NCBI RefSeq assembly: GCF_001425625.1
Contig: NZ_LMCP01000012.1
Coordinates: 2,620-66,619, forward strand
Source: Mesorhizobium sp. Root102
GTDB taxonomy: Bacteria > Pseudomonadota > Alphaproteobacteria > Rhizobiales > Rhizobiaceae
DNA: 64,000 nucleotides
Reading direction: 5' to 3'
In this document: in pieces, positions 54,296-63,339 of the stretch
Layout: every line of letters begins with the position of its first letter
Position numbering within the stretch: the stretch's first letter is position 1
Program-made: the position numbers and the translations under genes
Notes under the pieces: model-generated
Databases searched by the model: none
Seen by the model: the letters and a program-made list of their open reading frames with translations, nothing else
Told to the model about the DNA's origin: nothing

Positions 54296-54954
54296 CTGAT
54301 GTCATTCGCATCGCCATTGTCGACGATCATCCCCTCTTTCGCGAAGGTGTGACGCGCAGCCTGTCGGAGATCGGAGGTTTCGAGATGGCTGGCGAGGGTG
54401 CCACGGCGCAGGATGCCGAACGCATCGCCTCGACGGTGCGGCCCGACATATTGCTGCTCGACATCTCCATGCCGGGCGGCGGTCTGGCCGCGGTTGCAGG
54501 CATCCTCGCCAACCATCCCGCCCAGAAGATCGTCATGCTGACCGTCTCGGAGGCCAATGCCGATGTGACCACAGCCCTGAACGCAGGGGTGCGCGGCTAT
54601 GTCCTAAAAGGTATCGGATCGCGCGCGCTTGCCGACATCCTGCGCAACGTGGCGGCTGGCGAGAGCTATCTTTCGCCGACGCTGTCGGCCCGGCTGCTTT
54701 CGGATCTCCAGTCCCAGAAACCCGCCAACGCCATAGCGGACCGGCTGCGCCAACTCACCGAGCGGCAGACGGAAATCCTGCGGCTGGTGGCTGAGGGGCT
54801 AAGCAACAAGGAAGTCGCCTTGCGGCTGGAGCTTCAGGAGAAGACCGTCAAGCATCATATGACCGGCGTGCTGTCGAAACTCAATGTGCGAAACCGTACC
54901 GAAGCAGCCTTGATGATGCGTGAGGCGCGCGACCGCGACAGGAACCATCCTTAA
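54292..54954 (+). CDS. NarL/LuxR-type response regulator
   Basis: The 220-residue protein has a receiver domain (about residues 6-120) with IVDDHPLFREGV, the phospho-Asp in LLLDISMPGG, and the switch Lys in YVLKGIGSRA. The C-terminal LuxR-type helix-turn-helix (about 150-210) has LTERQTEILRLVAEGLSNKE and VKHHMTGVLSKLNVRNRTEA. It pairs with the overlapping kinase gene. Targets are unknown; palindromes near 55734 are candidates. Confidence 0.92.
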   Translation: MTDVIRIAIVDDHPLFREGVTRSLSEIGGFEMAGEGATAQDAERIASTVRPDILLLDISMPGGGLAAVAGILANHPAQKIVMLTVSEANADVTTALNAGVRGYVLKGIGSRALADILRNVAAGESYLSPTLSARLLSDLQSQKPANAIADRLRQLTERQTEILRLVAEGLSNKEVALRLELQEKTVKHHMTGVLSKLNVRNRTEAALMMREARDRDRNHP

Positions 54955-55025
54955 CAGTTCAGCGCATCTACAAAACCGGAACCGTTCCAGGGGCTTCAGT
55001 CATCGCGGCGCCGGCCCAAAACGAG

Positions 55026-55056
55026 GTCACCTCCGCCGGGGGGCGGCGGAGGTGAC
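55026..55056 (-). terminator. Strong hairpin after the Gly-rich gene
   Basis: The arms GTCACCTCCGCC and GGCGGAGGTGAC are perfect inverted repeats around seven bases, placed 34 bases past the stop of the minus-strand Gly-rich gene. No good T-run follows, so it is an imperfect rho-independent terminator or a stabilising 3' hairpin. A near copy lies at 55850. Confidence 0.6.
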
Positions 55057-55089
55057 ATGTGAAAGCCGACCGTTGCCTGTTGGCAAGCT

Positions 55090-55599
55090 TCACAAGGCCT
55101 TGAGGCGGCCGACATCGGCCGGCGTGACCCGGCGGTCGATGATCGTGCGCCCGAGTGCATCCTCCATCCTGAAACGACCGTTCTCGATCTCTTCCGTTAT
55201 GCCGTCGGGATGCCGGACCGTGATCTTGTTGCCTGTCACGTCGACCTTGTCACCGGTCACGGCATTCACATGACTCGTGCTGTTGCCGCTCTTGCCCCTG
55301 TTGGATCCCGATTTGCCGGCGTTACCGCTGTTGCCATTCCCGCTGCTACTGCCGCTATTTCCGCTGTTGCCGCCGCTGCTGTTGCCGGAATTGCCGCCGC
55401 TGCTGTTTCCGCCACCGTTGCCGTTTCCACCACCGCTGTTGCCGCCGCCATTGCCGCCCTTGCCCGCCTGTGCGCTGGCGGCATAGATCCCGGGAGCGGA
55501 GCCGTGGAGGACAATCTGATAGGGAGCGATGGTCAGCGCCAACGCGGCCGCCGATCTGAGCGCCAGCCGGCAACAACGGGTCGTGACCGATCTGCGCAT
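55090..55599 (-). CDS. Secreted Gly/Asn/Ser-rich protein (169 aa)
   Basis: The protein has an N-terminal signal-like stretch (about residues 1-43), a low-complexity Gly/Asn/Ser region (about 46-108, repeats of GNSGG and GNGGG) and a compact C-terminal module of about 60 residues: DKVDVTGNKITVRHPDGITE, then EIENGRFRMEDALGRTIIDR. The C-terminal module recurs in the frameshifted copy at 55913, which marks it as the conserved part. I know no function. It is convergent with the response regulator. Confidence 0.65.
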   Translation of the reverse strand: MRRSVTTRCCRLALRSAAALALTIAPYQIVLHGSAPGIYAASAQAGKGGNGGGNSGGGNGNGGGNSSGGNSGNSSGGNSGNSGSSSGNGNSGNAGKSGSNRGKSGNSTSHVNAVTGDKVDVTGNKITVRHPDGITEEIENGRFRMEDALGRTIIDRRVTPADVGRLKAL

Positions 55600-55707
55600 T
55601 CTGATCTCCGTCGATTGAGCCGGCGCCCACCCTCAACGTCGCAGCAGCAACCAACATCGCTGAAAGACGTGGTTCCCGGAAGCGACCTCCGACCGTTGCG
55701 GTTGTCA

Positions 55708-55749
55708 CCCAGGACCTTTGCAAGCGCAAGATTGGACTAAAGTCCTGGG
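55708..55749. promoter_or_regulatory. Nested inverted repeats upstream of the Gly-rich gene
   Basis: Three palindromes are packed in 42 bases. An outer pair CCCAGGAC (55708-55715) and GTCCTGGG (55742-55749), TTGC-AAGC-GCAA (55718-55729), and GGACTAAAGTCC (55734-55745). They lie about 110-150 bases before the start of the Gly-rich gene. They could be operator sites for the neighbouring NarL-type regulator; this is inferred from position. The rest of 55600-55850 shows no gene. Confidence 0.45.
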
Positions 55750-55849
55750 CTTGTGCTATATTAGCTTTGTATGAACGGCGCCGCGACAACCATCGCTGAA
55801 CGGGAGACTGGCTTTCCCGATACCTGACGACGGAGACGCCGGACATCAA

Positions 55850-55879
55850 GTCACCTCCGCCGGGGGCGGCGGAGGTGAC
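55850..55879 (-). terminator. Second copy of the strong hairpin, after the pseudogene
   Basis: This 30-base hairpin has the same arms GTCACCTCCGCC and GGCGGAGGTGAC as the one at 55026. It lies 34 bases past the stop of the Gly-rich pseudogene, the same spacing as in the intact copy. The shared flank shows the duplication included the 3' end. Confidence 0.6.
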
Positions 55880-55912
55880 TTGTAACGCTGGCCTTTGCTT
55901 GGTTGACCTGTT

Positions 55913-56180
55913 TCACAAGGCCTGAAGACGACTGATATCGTCCGCCGGCGCCGGACGTTCGACGATGGCGCGGCCGAGGGGCTCCTTCATCTCGAAGCGA
56001 CCGTTCTCGATCGCTTCCCTGGTGCCGTCTTTCTGGTGCGGTAGGGATGCTCGGTCTTGTTGCCGTCCACTTCGATCCTGTCGTCGGTTGCCACATTGAC
56101 GGCGCCACAGTTGCCGCCATCATCGCCGCGTTTGTGCTGCTGCCGTCGCCATTCCCGCCGCCGCCATCCCTGGCATGCGC
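55913..56180 (-). pseudogene. Frameshifted paralogue of the Gly-rich gene
   Basis: Three different minus-strand frames are needed to read homology to the neighbouring gene. A Gly-rich piece (AHARDGGGGNGDGSS) comes first, then VNVATDDRIEVDGNKTEHPY, then KDGTREAIENGRFEMKEPLG through ADDISRLQAL and a stop at 55913. Two frameshifts break it. The C-terminal module aligns well with the intact gene (VTGNKITVRHPDGITEEIEN...). The 5' end is not clear. It is a decayed tandem copy. Confidence 0.7.
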
Positions 56181-56249
56181 CTTGCGGCAACTCCGAGAAT
56201 GCCGGCCAACGGTGCATGCAGTGCCTGTTGCGTCTGAAAGACCTCTTGA

Positions 56250-56280
56250 TGTCACGAAAATGTGATCCGGCGATTATAAG
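56250..56280 (+). promoter_or_regulatory. Possible Pho box and -10 before the PhoX gene
   Basis: TGTCAC (56250-56255) and TGTGAT (56261-56266) are direct repeats 11 bases apart, the spacing of a Pho box, and TATAAG at 56275-56280 could be a -10. The half-sites differ from the best PhoB consensus. PhoB control of a PhoX-type phosphatase would be expected under phosphate limitation. Confidence 0.38.
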
Positions 56281-56333
56281 GGTCAAACAGCTACCCATGC
56301 TCCAGCCATCCACGCAGCCAGAGGCAAGCCACC

Positions 56334-58337
56334 ATGACTGACCATCGCTCCCCCGACGCCCGATTCCGCACCAGCCTGCTCGAGGAAAACGACGGCCCGG
56401 CCACCAACCCCACGGACAACCGCACCATGGGCGAGATCATCGCCGCGCGGTTCTCGCGCCGCGGGTTCCTGAAGGGCTCGCTGGCCGTCTCGGCCATCGC
56501 CGCCACCGTGAGCCCGCTGGCGCTTGTCAGCGCCGACGAAGCCCGGGCCGCGGAAGGCTCGGCCTTCGTGTTCGACGAGCTGGAGGCTGGCATCGACGAC
56601 AAGCATCATGTCGCGGCGGGCTACGACGCCGATGTGCTGTTGCGCTGGGGCGACCCGCTGTTTGCCGATTCGCCGGACTTCGACCCGACGAAACAGTCGG
56701 CGCAGGCGCAGTCCAGGCAGTTCGGCTACAACAACGACTATGTCGGCTATCTCCCGATCGACGGTTCGGCCGAACACGGCCTGCTGGTGGTCAACCACGA
56801 ATACACCAACCCGCATCTGATGTTCCCGGGCATCGTCAAGATCGTCGAAAAGGACGGCAAGAAGTCGGCAGAAGTCGCACCCCTTTCGAAGGAGCAGGTC
56901 GATGTCGAGATGGCAGCCCATGGCGGCACCATCGTCGAGATCCGCAAGGACGCTGGTAAATGGCAGGTGGTGCGCGACGGCAAGCTCAATCGCCGCATCA
57001 CCTCCAACACCGATATGGTGCTGTCCGGCCCGGTCGCCGGCCATGACCGCGTCAAGACCAATGCCGATCCATCCGGCACCAAGGTTTTCGGCACATTCAA
57101 CAACTGCGCCGGCGGCGTCACGCCCTGGGGCACCTATGTGATGGCTGAGGAAAACATCCACGGCTATTTCTCCGGCGGCTTGCCGGAAGGTCACAAGGAA
57201 GCCGCCAACTACAAGCGCCTCGGCATTCCCGAAGGCGCCTATGAATGGGCGGCGCATTACGACCGTTTCGACCTCGCCAAGGAGCCCAACGAGGCCAACC
57301 GCTTCGGCTGGATCGTCGAGGTTGATGTCAACGATCCGACCTCGACGCCGAGGAAGCGCACCGCCATGGGCCGCTTCAAGCATGAAGGCGCCGAATCGAT
57401 CGTCGCCAAGGACGGCCGCGTCGTCTTCTATCTCGGCGACGACGAGCGCTTCGACTATGTCTACAAGTTCGTCACCAAGGCCGCGTTCAATCCGAACGAC
57501 CATGCCGCCAACAAGGACCTGCTCGACGACGGCACGCTGCATGTCGCCAAGTTCGCCGAGGACGGCACGGTCGAATGGCTGCCGATTGTCTTCGGCCAGG
57601 GGCCGCTGACGGCTGAAAACGGCTTCGCTGGCCAGGCCGACGTGCTGATCGAAACACGCCGCGCCGCCGACCTGCTCGGCGCCACCAAGATGGACCGCCC
57701 GGAAGACATCCAGCCCAATGCCGTCAACGGCAAGGTCTATGTCATGCTGACCAACAATTCCAAGCGCAAGGCCGATCAGATCGATGCCGCCAACCCGCGC
57801 GCCGAAAACGCCTTCGGCCATATCATCGAGATATCGGAGGACGGTGGCGATTTCACTGCCGCCAAGGGCAAGTGGGAAGTGCTTTTGAAATGCGGCGATC
57901 CTTCGGTGGCCGATGTCGGCGCCACCTTCTCGACGGCAACGACGGCCAATGGCTGGTTCGGCATGCCCGACAATTGCGCTGTCGATTCGGCCGGTCGCCT
58001 GTGGGTCGCCACCGACGGCCAGGGTCCGAAAGCCACCGGCCGCACCGATGGCCTGTGGGCAGTGGACACCGAAGGGTCGGCGCGGGCGACCTCGAAACTG
58101 TTCTTCCGCGTGCCGATCGGCGCCGAAATGTGCGGCCCGCTGTTTGCGCCCGACGACCAGACCGCCTTCGTCGCCGTCCAGCATCCGGGCGACGGCGGCG
58201 AGGACTGGGAGGCGTTCGGCCGCCCGTCCTACTATGAGGACCTGTCGACACGCTGGCCCGACTTCAAGCCCGACATGCCGGTGCGGCCGTCGGTGGTCGC
58301 CATCACCAAACAGGGTGGCGGCAAGATCGCGGTCTGA
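56334..58337 (+). CDS. PhoX family phosphatase, Tat-exported
   Basis: The 667-residue protein has a long Tat signal with SRRGFLKGSLAVSAIAATV near residues 43-61, which directs folded export. The mature part has PhoX (DUF839) stretches: DVLLRWGDPLF, GLLVVNHEYTNPHLMFPG, NNCAGGVTPWGTYVMAEEN and SGRLWVATDGQG. PhoX enzymes are calcium and iron dependent phosphomonoesterases that scavenge phosphate in the periplasm. It ends before a clear terminator. Confidence 0.9.
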   Translation: MTDHRSPDARFRTSLLEENDGPATNPTDNRTMGEIIAARFSRRGFLKGSLAVSAIAATVSPLALVSADEARAAEGSAFVFDELEAGIDDKHHVAAGYDADVLLRWGDPLFADSPDFDPTKQSAQAQSRQFGYNNDYVGYLPIDGSAEHGLLVVNHEYTNPHLMFPGIVKIVEKDGKKSAEVAPLSKEQVDVEMAAHGGTIVEIRKDAGKWQVVRDGKLNRRITSNTDMVLSGPVAGHDRVKTNADPSGTKVFGTFNNCAGGVTPWGTYVMAEENIHGYFSGGLPEGHKEAANYKRLGIPEGAYEWAAHYDRFDLAKEPNEANRFGWIVEVDVNDPTSTPRKRTAMGRFKHEGAESIVAKDGRVVFYLGDDERFDYVYKFVTKAAFNPNDHAANKDLLDDGTLHVAKFAEDGTVEWLPIVFGQGPLTAENGFAGQADVLIETRRAADLLGATKMDRPEDIQPNAVNGKVYVMLTNNSKRKADQIDAANPRAENAFGHIIEISEDGGDFTAAKGKWEVLLKCGDPSVADVGATFSTATTANGWFGMPDNCAVDSAGRLWVATDGQGPKATGRTDGLWAVDTEGSARATSKLFFRVPIGAEMCGPLFAPDDQTAFVAVQHPGDGGEDWEAFGRPSYYEDLSTRWPDFKPDMPVRPSVVAITKQGGGKIAV

Positions 58338-58362
58338 TATCCGGCGCTGGTTTGCAATCTCA

Positions 58363-58400
58363 AGGGAGGGACTTCGGTGACCCGAAGCCCCTCCCTTTTT
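58363..58400 (+). terminator. Rho-independent terminator of the PhoX gene
   Basis: The hairpin AGGGAGGG-A-CTTCGG against CCGAAG-C-CCCTCCCT has 14 pairs with one mismatch and a TGAC loop, followed directly by TTTT. It lies 26 bases past the stop at 58337. Confidence 0.9.
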
Positions 58401-58474
58401 CGTGAAATCATTCAAGCCTCGGGAAAGATTGGCAATTTAAACGTGGCGCCCTAGGTCTTTACCAGGAGATCGCC

Positions 58475-58699
58475 GTGTCGAAGTCCGTCTATGACCGTGG
58501 CTTGCTCAAGCCAGCCGATATAGCCAAGCTGCAGCGCGTGTTCGATGAGGCCTGCCGGCGGCGCGAAGCGCATCCCGATTCCGCCGATGCGCGCGAAATC
58601 GCGCTTAACCTGCTAGCCCTGCACAATGCCGGCATGGTCGAAGAGGACATGTTGATGGAGGCCGTCGGGTTCCGGCGGCTCGAGCCGAAATCGGCGTGA
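58475..58699 (+). CDS. Small hypothetical protein (74 aa)
   Basis: The protein starts with GTG (AGGAG upstream) and reads MSKSVYDRGLLKPADIAKLQ then RVFDEACRRREAHPDSADAR, a helical, charged and probably globular small protein ending FRRLEPKSA. I recall short proteins of this kind in rhizobia but can name no family. It lies alone after the PhoX terminator and converges with the GNAT gene. Confidence 0.65.
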   Translation: MSKSVYDRGLLKPADIAKLQRVFDEACRRREAHPDSADAREIALNLLALHNAGMVEEDMLMEAVGFRRLEPKSA

Positions 58700-58718
58700 A
58701 GCCCGGCGGCGGCTTATC

Positions 58719-59399
58719 TTATTCAGCCCGCTGAACCACGGCCACATTGATCATGCTTCTCAATCGGAAGCCGATGGACTCGTACAATCCTATGGCAGCA
58801 GTGTTTGCGGCATAGGCATGGAGGTACGGTATCTCGCCCCGTGCAAAAATCTGGTTTGCCACGAACAGCGACAGCAGCCGGCCGAGGCCGAGGCCACGGA
58901 ATTCCGGGTGCGAACAGACGCCGCTGAGTTCGCTATAGCCGGGTTGCTTCATGCGCTCGCCGGCCATCGCCACCAGCCGACCCTTGATTTTCACACCCCA
59001 GAAGTCGCCGAGGCTCAGCGCCCCTGATGTGAACGGGCCGGGTTTGGTGAGTGACGCCAAGGCCAGCATCCCGGCCGCATCCTCTTGCGTCAGACGTTGC
59101 ACACGCTCGTCCGACACGGTCTGCATCGGCGCCTCGGCAACCATCTGCACGGCAGTGGCAGTCGACATCGCCGACAGGCCGGCTGGCAGCGCAATGGCAT
59201 CGGCCTGAGCCATGATCACGCTCTCGCCCAAGGATACAAGCTTCCCGAACGCCCGCAGGCTTTCGGCATCGTCGGTAGCGGTCGCGGCAAAGAGGGCGAT
59301 TGACGGTGAATAGCGCCTGGCAAGCTTGCCACCTTCCGCGAAGGCCTGATGCCTCGTCTCCAGCGCGCTCCAGACGGGGCGATCAAGAACATGTTTCAT
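58719..59399 (-). CDS. GNAT family N-acetyltransferase
   Basis: The 226-residue protein has a GNAT fold in its C-terminal half: acetyl-CoA-binding GVCSHPEFRGLGLGRLLSLF near residue 155 and the terminal LHAYAANTAAIGLYESIGF. The N-terminal 90 residues are unlike the common core and may bind the substrate, which is unknown. ATG at 59399 overlaps the MarR gene stop by four bases and is preferred to an upstream start. Confidence 0.88.
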   Translation of the reverse strand: MKHVLDRPVWSALETRHQAFAEGGKLARRYSPSIALFAATATDDAESLRAFGKLVSLGESVIMAQADAIALPAGLSAMSTATAVQMVAEAPMQTVSDERVQRLTQEDAAGMLALASLTKPGPFTSGALSLGDFWGVKIKGRLVAMAGERMKQPGYSELSGVCSHPEFRGLGLGRLLSLFVANQIFARGEIPYLHAYAANTAAIGLYESIGFRLRSMINVAVVQRAE

Positions 59400-59881
59400 T
59401 GCCTGGCGCCTTCTTCGACGCGGCGATCGAGCGGGGCCGCAGCCAGACCGTCCTCGATGGCAGCGAGTTGATCGAGAAGCGGCCCTGAAAGATCCCGGCA
59501 CAAATCCGCAACGGCGCTCTCTATGCGCGGCCACACGTCCCGCTTCGCGACATCGACCAGGCGTTGACCTCTCCCAGACAGCGAGACCACCCGCCGCCGC
59601 TGGTCACCATCCGACTGCATGGCTTCGACCAGCCCCAGTTCGGCCAAAAGCGACACGCTTCTTGTCACACCCGGTTGTGTCAGCCCCAGCGATCGCGCCA
59701 GTTCGCCGACAGCCAAGGGTCCCAGTTTGTCGAGTGCTGCAAGCAGCGGGTACTGACTCGATTGAAGTGGAACCTCCAAGCCGTCGAGCAGACGCTGCGC
59801 GTCGGCCTGCAACTGCTCGCCAATGCGCTTCAACCTGCTGCCCAGGCAGAGGTAGCCAAGAGATCGTATGACGTCTTCCAT
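59396..59881 (-). CDS. MarR family transcriptional regulator
   Basis: The 161-residue protein has the winged-helix of the MarR family at about residues 40-110 (LGPLAVGELARSLGLTQPGV, then LVEAMQSDGDQRRRVVSLSG). ATG at 59881 is used; the longer form adds 13 residues that overlap a palindrome. It is translated with the GNAT gene and lies 84 bases downstream of the FAD-dependent oxidoreductase gene on the same strand. Confidence 0.9.
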   Translation of the reverse strand: MEDVIRSLGYLCLGSRLKRIGEQLQADAQRLLDGLEVPLQSSQYPLLAALDKLGPLAVGELARSLGLTQPGVTRSVSLLAELGLVEAMQSDGDQRRRVVSLSGRGQRLVDVAKRDVWPRIESAVADLCRDLSGPLLDQLAAIEDGLAAAPLDRRVEEGARQ

Positions 59882-59905
59882 GATCGGCCTGCCAATAAAT
59901 GATAA

Positions 59906-59921
59906 CATGTTATATAACATG
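59906..59921. promoter_or_regulatory. Probable MarR operator (perfect 16-bp palindrome)
   Basis: CATGTTATATAACATG is a perfect palindrome 25 bases before the MarR start at 59881, between it and the oxidoreductase gene. It is the typical size and place of a MarR-family autoregulatory site. Confidence 0.65.
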
Positions 59922-59964
59922 GCAAATAACGGATCAAGCCGGCGTTCCGGCGTCTCCGGTCAAA

Positions 59965-61161
59965 TCAGCGTGAAGCACCGGATCGGTGGGACACGCCAGC
60001 GGAAGCTGCGATCCGTTTTGCGATCGCCTTGGCCAGGATGCCGGCATTGGCGAAGCAGCCGCGGATGCTTGGCCGCATGCCGGTAAACCATAGGCCGGGC
60101 AGTTTCGGAACGGCTTGCCCGCCGTTGAAGAGTGGAACGCCCTTGCTGTCGAGCACGCCGAGCTTGCCGACCATCGGCTCCAGCCCGGTGCGATAGCCTG
60201 TCGCGGCGATGACGATGTCGGGGTCGATCAGGCTGCCATTGGCCAGGATCACGCCGTCGCGGGTGAATTCCCGTATGGCCGGCACGACGGTGATCTTGCC
60301 GGTCTTGATGGCGTGAACGGCGCCATCGTCGGCGGCGATCGCGGTATAGTCCGAGGTCAGGCGGCTGGCGCCCCCCGACGGCGCAGGCGGCATGCCGAAT
60401 TTGGTCAGGTCGCCAAAAACCAGGCGCTGCGTTGCCGCCATCACCACATCGGCGACCCTCAAGGGCAAGCGCGCCATGAACGGCGAGAGCCGATGCACGG
60501 CGATCTTGGCGATCCGCTTGGGCAGGAGGGCGGGGCCGTTGCGGGCCGACAGCCAGATGGCGGCCGTGTCTATGTCGGCCAGGTGATTGAGCGCGTCGAA
60601 GCCCGAATTGCCGGCGCCGACGACCAGCACTTTTTGGCCCGCATAGTCCTGCGCGTCGCCGAAATCCGCCGAATGGATGATGCGGCCGGCGAAATCCTTC
60701 ATGCCTTTCCATTCGGGAGTGAAAGGCTGCCTGTCGCGGCCGGTGGCGATGACGACATTGCGGGCCAGGCGCGGCCCCGCGCTGGTCCGCAGCACCCAAT
60801 GATCGCCGTTGAAGGTGATTTCTTCGACGGCGACGCCAAACTGCACCGGCAGCCGGTTCTCCTCCCTGAAATCATTCATATGGCGGATGACGACCATCCT
60901 TTGCGGAAAGGCAGGGGTGCCCGGGGGATAGGCGAGACCAGGCAACGAAGAAAGATCGCGGTGGGTGTTGAGACGCAGCTGCTGGTGCCGCCGGTGCCAG
61001 GGTTCGGCCAGCCGGCTTTCCTTTTCCAGGATCGCCGTCGGAACGCCTGCGTTCATCAAGGCATGCGCGACAGCCAGACCTGCAGCGCCGGCGCCGACGA
61101 CGATTGCCGGCTCCACCGTTATCGGCAGGTCCGCAACCGATCTGATTGTCGTATCAGTCAT
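59965..61161 (-). CDS. FAD/NAD(P)-dependent monooxygenase-like oxidoreductase
   Basis: The 398-residue flavoprotein has an FAD-binding motif VVGAGAAGLAVAHAL near residue 22 and an NAD(P)-binding motif VLVVGAGNSGFDAL near residue 178. The stretch VIATGRDRQPFTPEW joins the two, and the C-terminal ATGYR closes the FAD site. This layout fits the flavin monooxygenase / YUCCA-like group. Substrate is unknown. It lies upstream of the MarR and GNAT genes on the same strand and may be regulated with them. Confidence 0.85.
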   Translation of the reverse strand: MTDTTIRSVADLPITVEPAIVVGAGAAGLAVAHALMNAGVPTAILEKESRLAEPWHRRHQQLRLNTHRDLSSLPGLAYPPGTPAFPQRMVVIRHMNDFREENRLPVQFGVAVEEITFNGDHWVLRTSAGPRLARNVVIATGRDRQPFTPEWKGMKDFAGRIIHSADFGDAQDYAGQKVLVVGAGNSGFDALNHLADIDTAAIWLSARNGPALLPKRIAKIAVHRLSPFMARLPLRVADVVMAATQRLVFGDLTKFGMPPAPSGGASRLTSDYTAIAADDGAVHAIKTGKITVVPAIREFTRDGVILANGSLIDPDIVIAATGYRTGLEPMVGKLGVLDSKGVPLFNGGQAVPKLPGLWFTGMRPSIRGCFANAGILAKAIAKRIAASAGVSHRSGASR

Positions 61162-61450
61162 TCACTCTCGAATCCCATTCGACCGCCCACAAGGCTCGCA
61201 TGACGATGTAACCGTTTGATCCCGCGCAGGACCCATACCCGCAAGCCGCCGCCGATTTTCGGGCCATGCGATTTTCGAGCCACTGTACCGCGGTTGCGCT
61301 CTATATGGCATATGCGCGATATCAACGGTAATCAGGTCGCGGCAATGTGATTGATTCGAGGCCCTGGGGGGCTGGCGGGTCTCTGTTATCCCCCACGCGC
61401 ATGCCCGAAATCGCGTTCGATTTTCAAAGCCATGCGCAGAATCAAAGTGA

Positions 61451-61488
61451 TACAGCACCTTTGCGCGTCCTGGACGCGCGGCGTTGTA
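61451..61488. repeat. Intergenic hairpin repeat of rhizobial type
   Basis: The inner arms GCGCGTCC (61463-61470) and GGACGCGC (61472-61479) form a hairpin, and an outer pair TACAGC/GTTGTA extends it. Preceding AATCAAAGTGATACAGC resembles a repeat I recall between many Mesorhizobium genes. It sits in the 349-base gap before the DUF2156 gene; no small gene is evident in the rest of that gap. Confidence 0.5.
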
Positions 61489-61510
61489 GCCGGCACGCGG
61501 AATCTCGACC

Positions 61511-62548
61511 ATGCCCTCCTTGCGGATCTATTTCGACAAAGTCCTTGAGGGCGCCGCGCCCAAGGTCGAGCGGCAGGCGCTGACCCATGTCGAACGCCTG
61601 GCGCTTGTTCGCCGCCATGGCGACTTCTCGCTTGCCTACTCCACCGCCGTGCAGAACAAGCTTTCCTACTTCGGCGACGCCGACGGCTACATCGCCTTCG
61701 GCACCAAGATGAAGCATCATTTCGCGCTCGGCGATCCGGTGGCGGCTCCTGCGCATCGAGCCGACTATATCAGACGCTTCGTCGAGGCCGCCGGCAGCCC
61801 GTGGTTCGTGCAGATCGGCGAGGAGTCCGCACGCGTGCTGGCCGGGCTCGGCTACAAGGTCAATCGCTTCGGTATCGATACCCGTCTCACCCTGCCTGAG
61901 CATGATTTTTCCGGAAAGCGCAACGAAACCGTGCGCTACTCCGAGCGCTGGCTGTTGAAGAAGGGCTTTTCGTTCGAAGAGGACAGGCGCACGATCCACC
62001 TCGACGAGATCGCCCGGCTTTCCCAAAACTGGCGCGGCGACCGCATCGTCAAGCGCTGGGAGATGGGCTTTCTCAACCGCCCGTTCGCCGATCATCTCGG
62101 CATCGACATGCGCCGTTTCGTGCTGCATGGCCCCGATGGCGAGCTGGTCGCTTTGCTTGACTTCGATCCGCTGTTTGCCGACGGCAAGGTCATCGGCTAC
62201 ACCACCGCCTTCAAGCGCAAGCACATCGATGCCTCGCCGCATGCCGAAATCGGCCTGACCAAATTCGCCGTCGACCGTTTTCGCGAAGAGGGCATCTCGG
62301 CTGTCACGCTCGGCCTGTCGCCGCTCGTCGACATCGACCCAAGCGGCTTTTCCGAAAGCGATTTCTGGCGCAACACCTTCCAGCGCGCCTACGACTCGCC
62401 ATGGGTCAACCGGCGCAGGTTCAACCTGCAGGGCCAGGCTGCATTCAAGCGCCGCTTCCATGGTGTCGAGGAGCCGGTCTACATCGCCTTCCGCAAAGGG
62501 ACGTATGTCGAGATGCTGGGGCTGCTGCGGCTGGTCAAGGCGATTTGA
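61511..62548 (+). CDS. DUF2156 / phosphatidylglycerol lysyltransferase-like protein
   Basis: The 345-residue soluble protein has the DUF2156 acyltransferase-like pattern: FSLAYSTAVQNKLSYFGDAD, ALGDPVAAPAHRADYIRRF, SWFVQIGEES-like stretch PWFVQIGEESARVLAGLGY, and a late YTTAFKRKHIDASPHAEIG. Family members link to aminoacyl lipids through MprF, but without the membrane part the true substrate is unknown. ATG at 61511 is used. It lies alone between the monooxygenase and ABC genes. Confidence 0.8.
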   Translation: MPSLRIYFDKVLEGAAPKVERQALTHVERLALVRRHGDFSLAYSTAVQNKLSYFGDADGYIAFGTKMKHHFALGDPVAAPAHRADYIRRFVEAAGSPWFVQIGEESARVLAGLGYKVNRFGIDTRLTLPEHDFSGKRNETVRYSERWLLKKGFSFEEDRRTIHLDEIARLSQNWRGDRIVKRWEMGFLNRPFADHLGIDMRRFVLHGPDGELVALLDFDPLFADGKVIGYTTAFKRKHIDASPHAEIGLTKFAVDRFREEGISAVTLGLSPLVDIDPSGFSESDFWRNTFQRAYDSPWVNRRRFNLQGQAAFKRRFHGVEEPVYIAFRKGTYVEMLGLLRLVKAI

Positions 62549-62577
62549 GGTGGCCTACAGACCTGGGTTCGTCAGGG

Positions 62578-63335
<758 letters not shown>

Positions 63336-63339
<4 letters not shown>

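Noticed and set aside
56283..58415. A 710-codon open frame on the minus strand
   Set aside because: It is antisense to the PhoX gene, which has a Tat signal and family motifs and a proper terminator.
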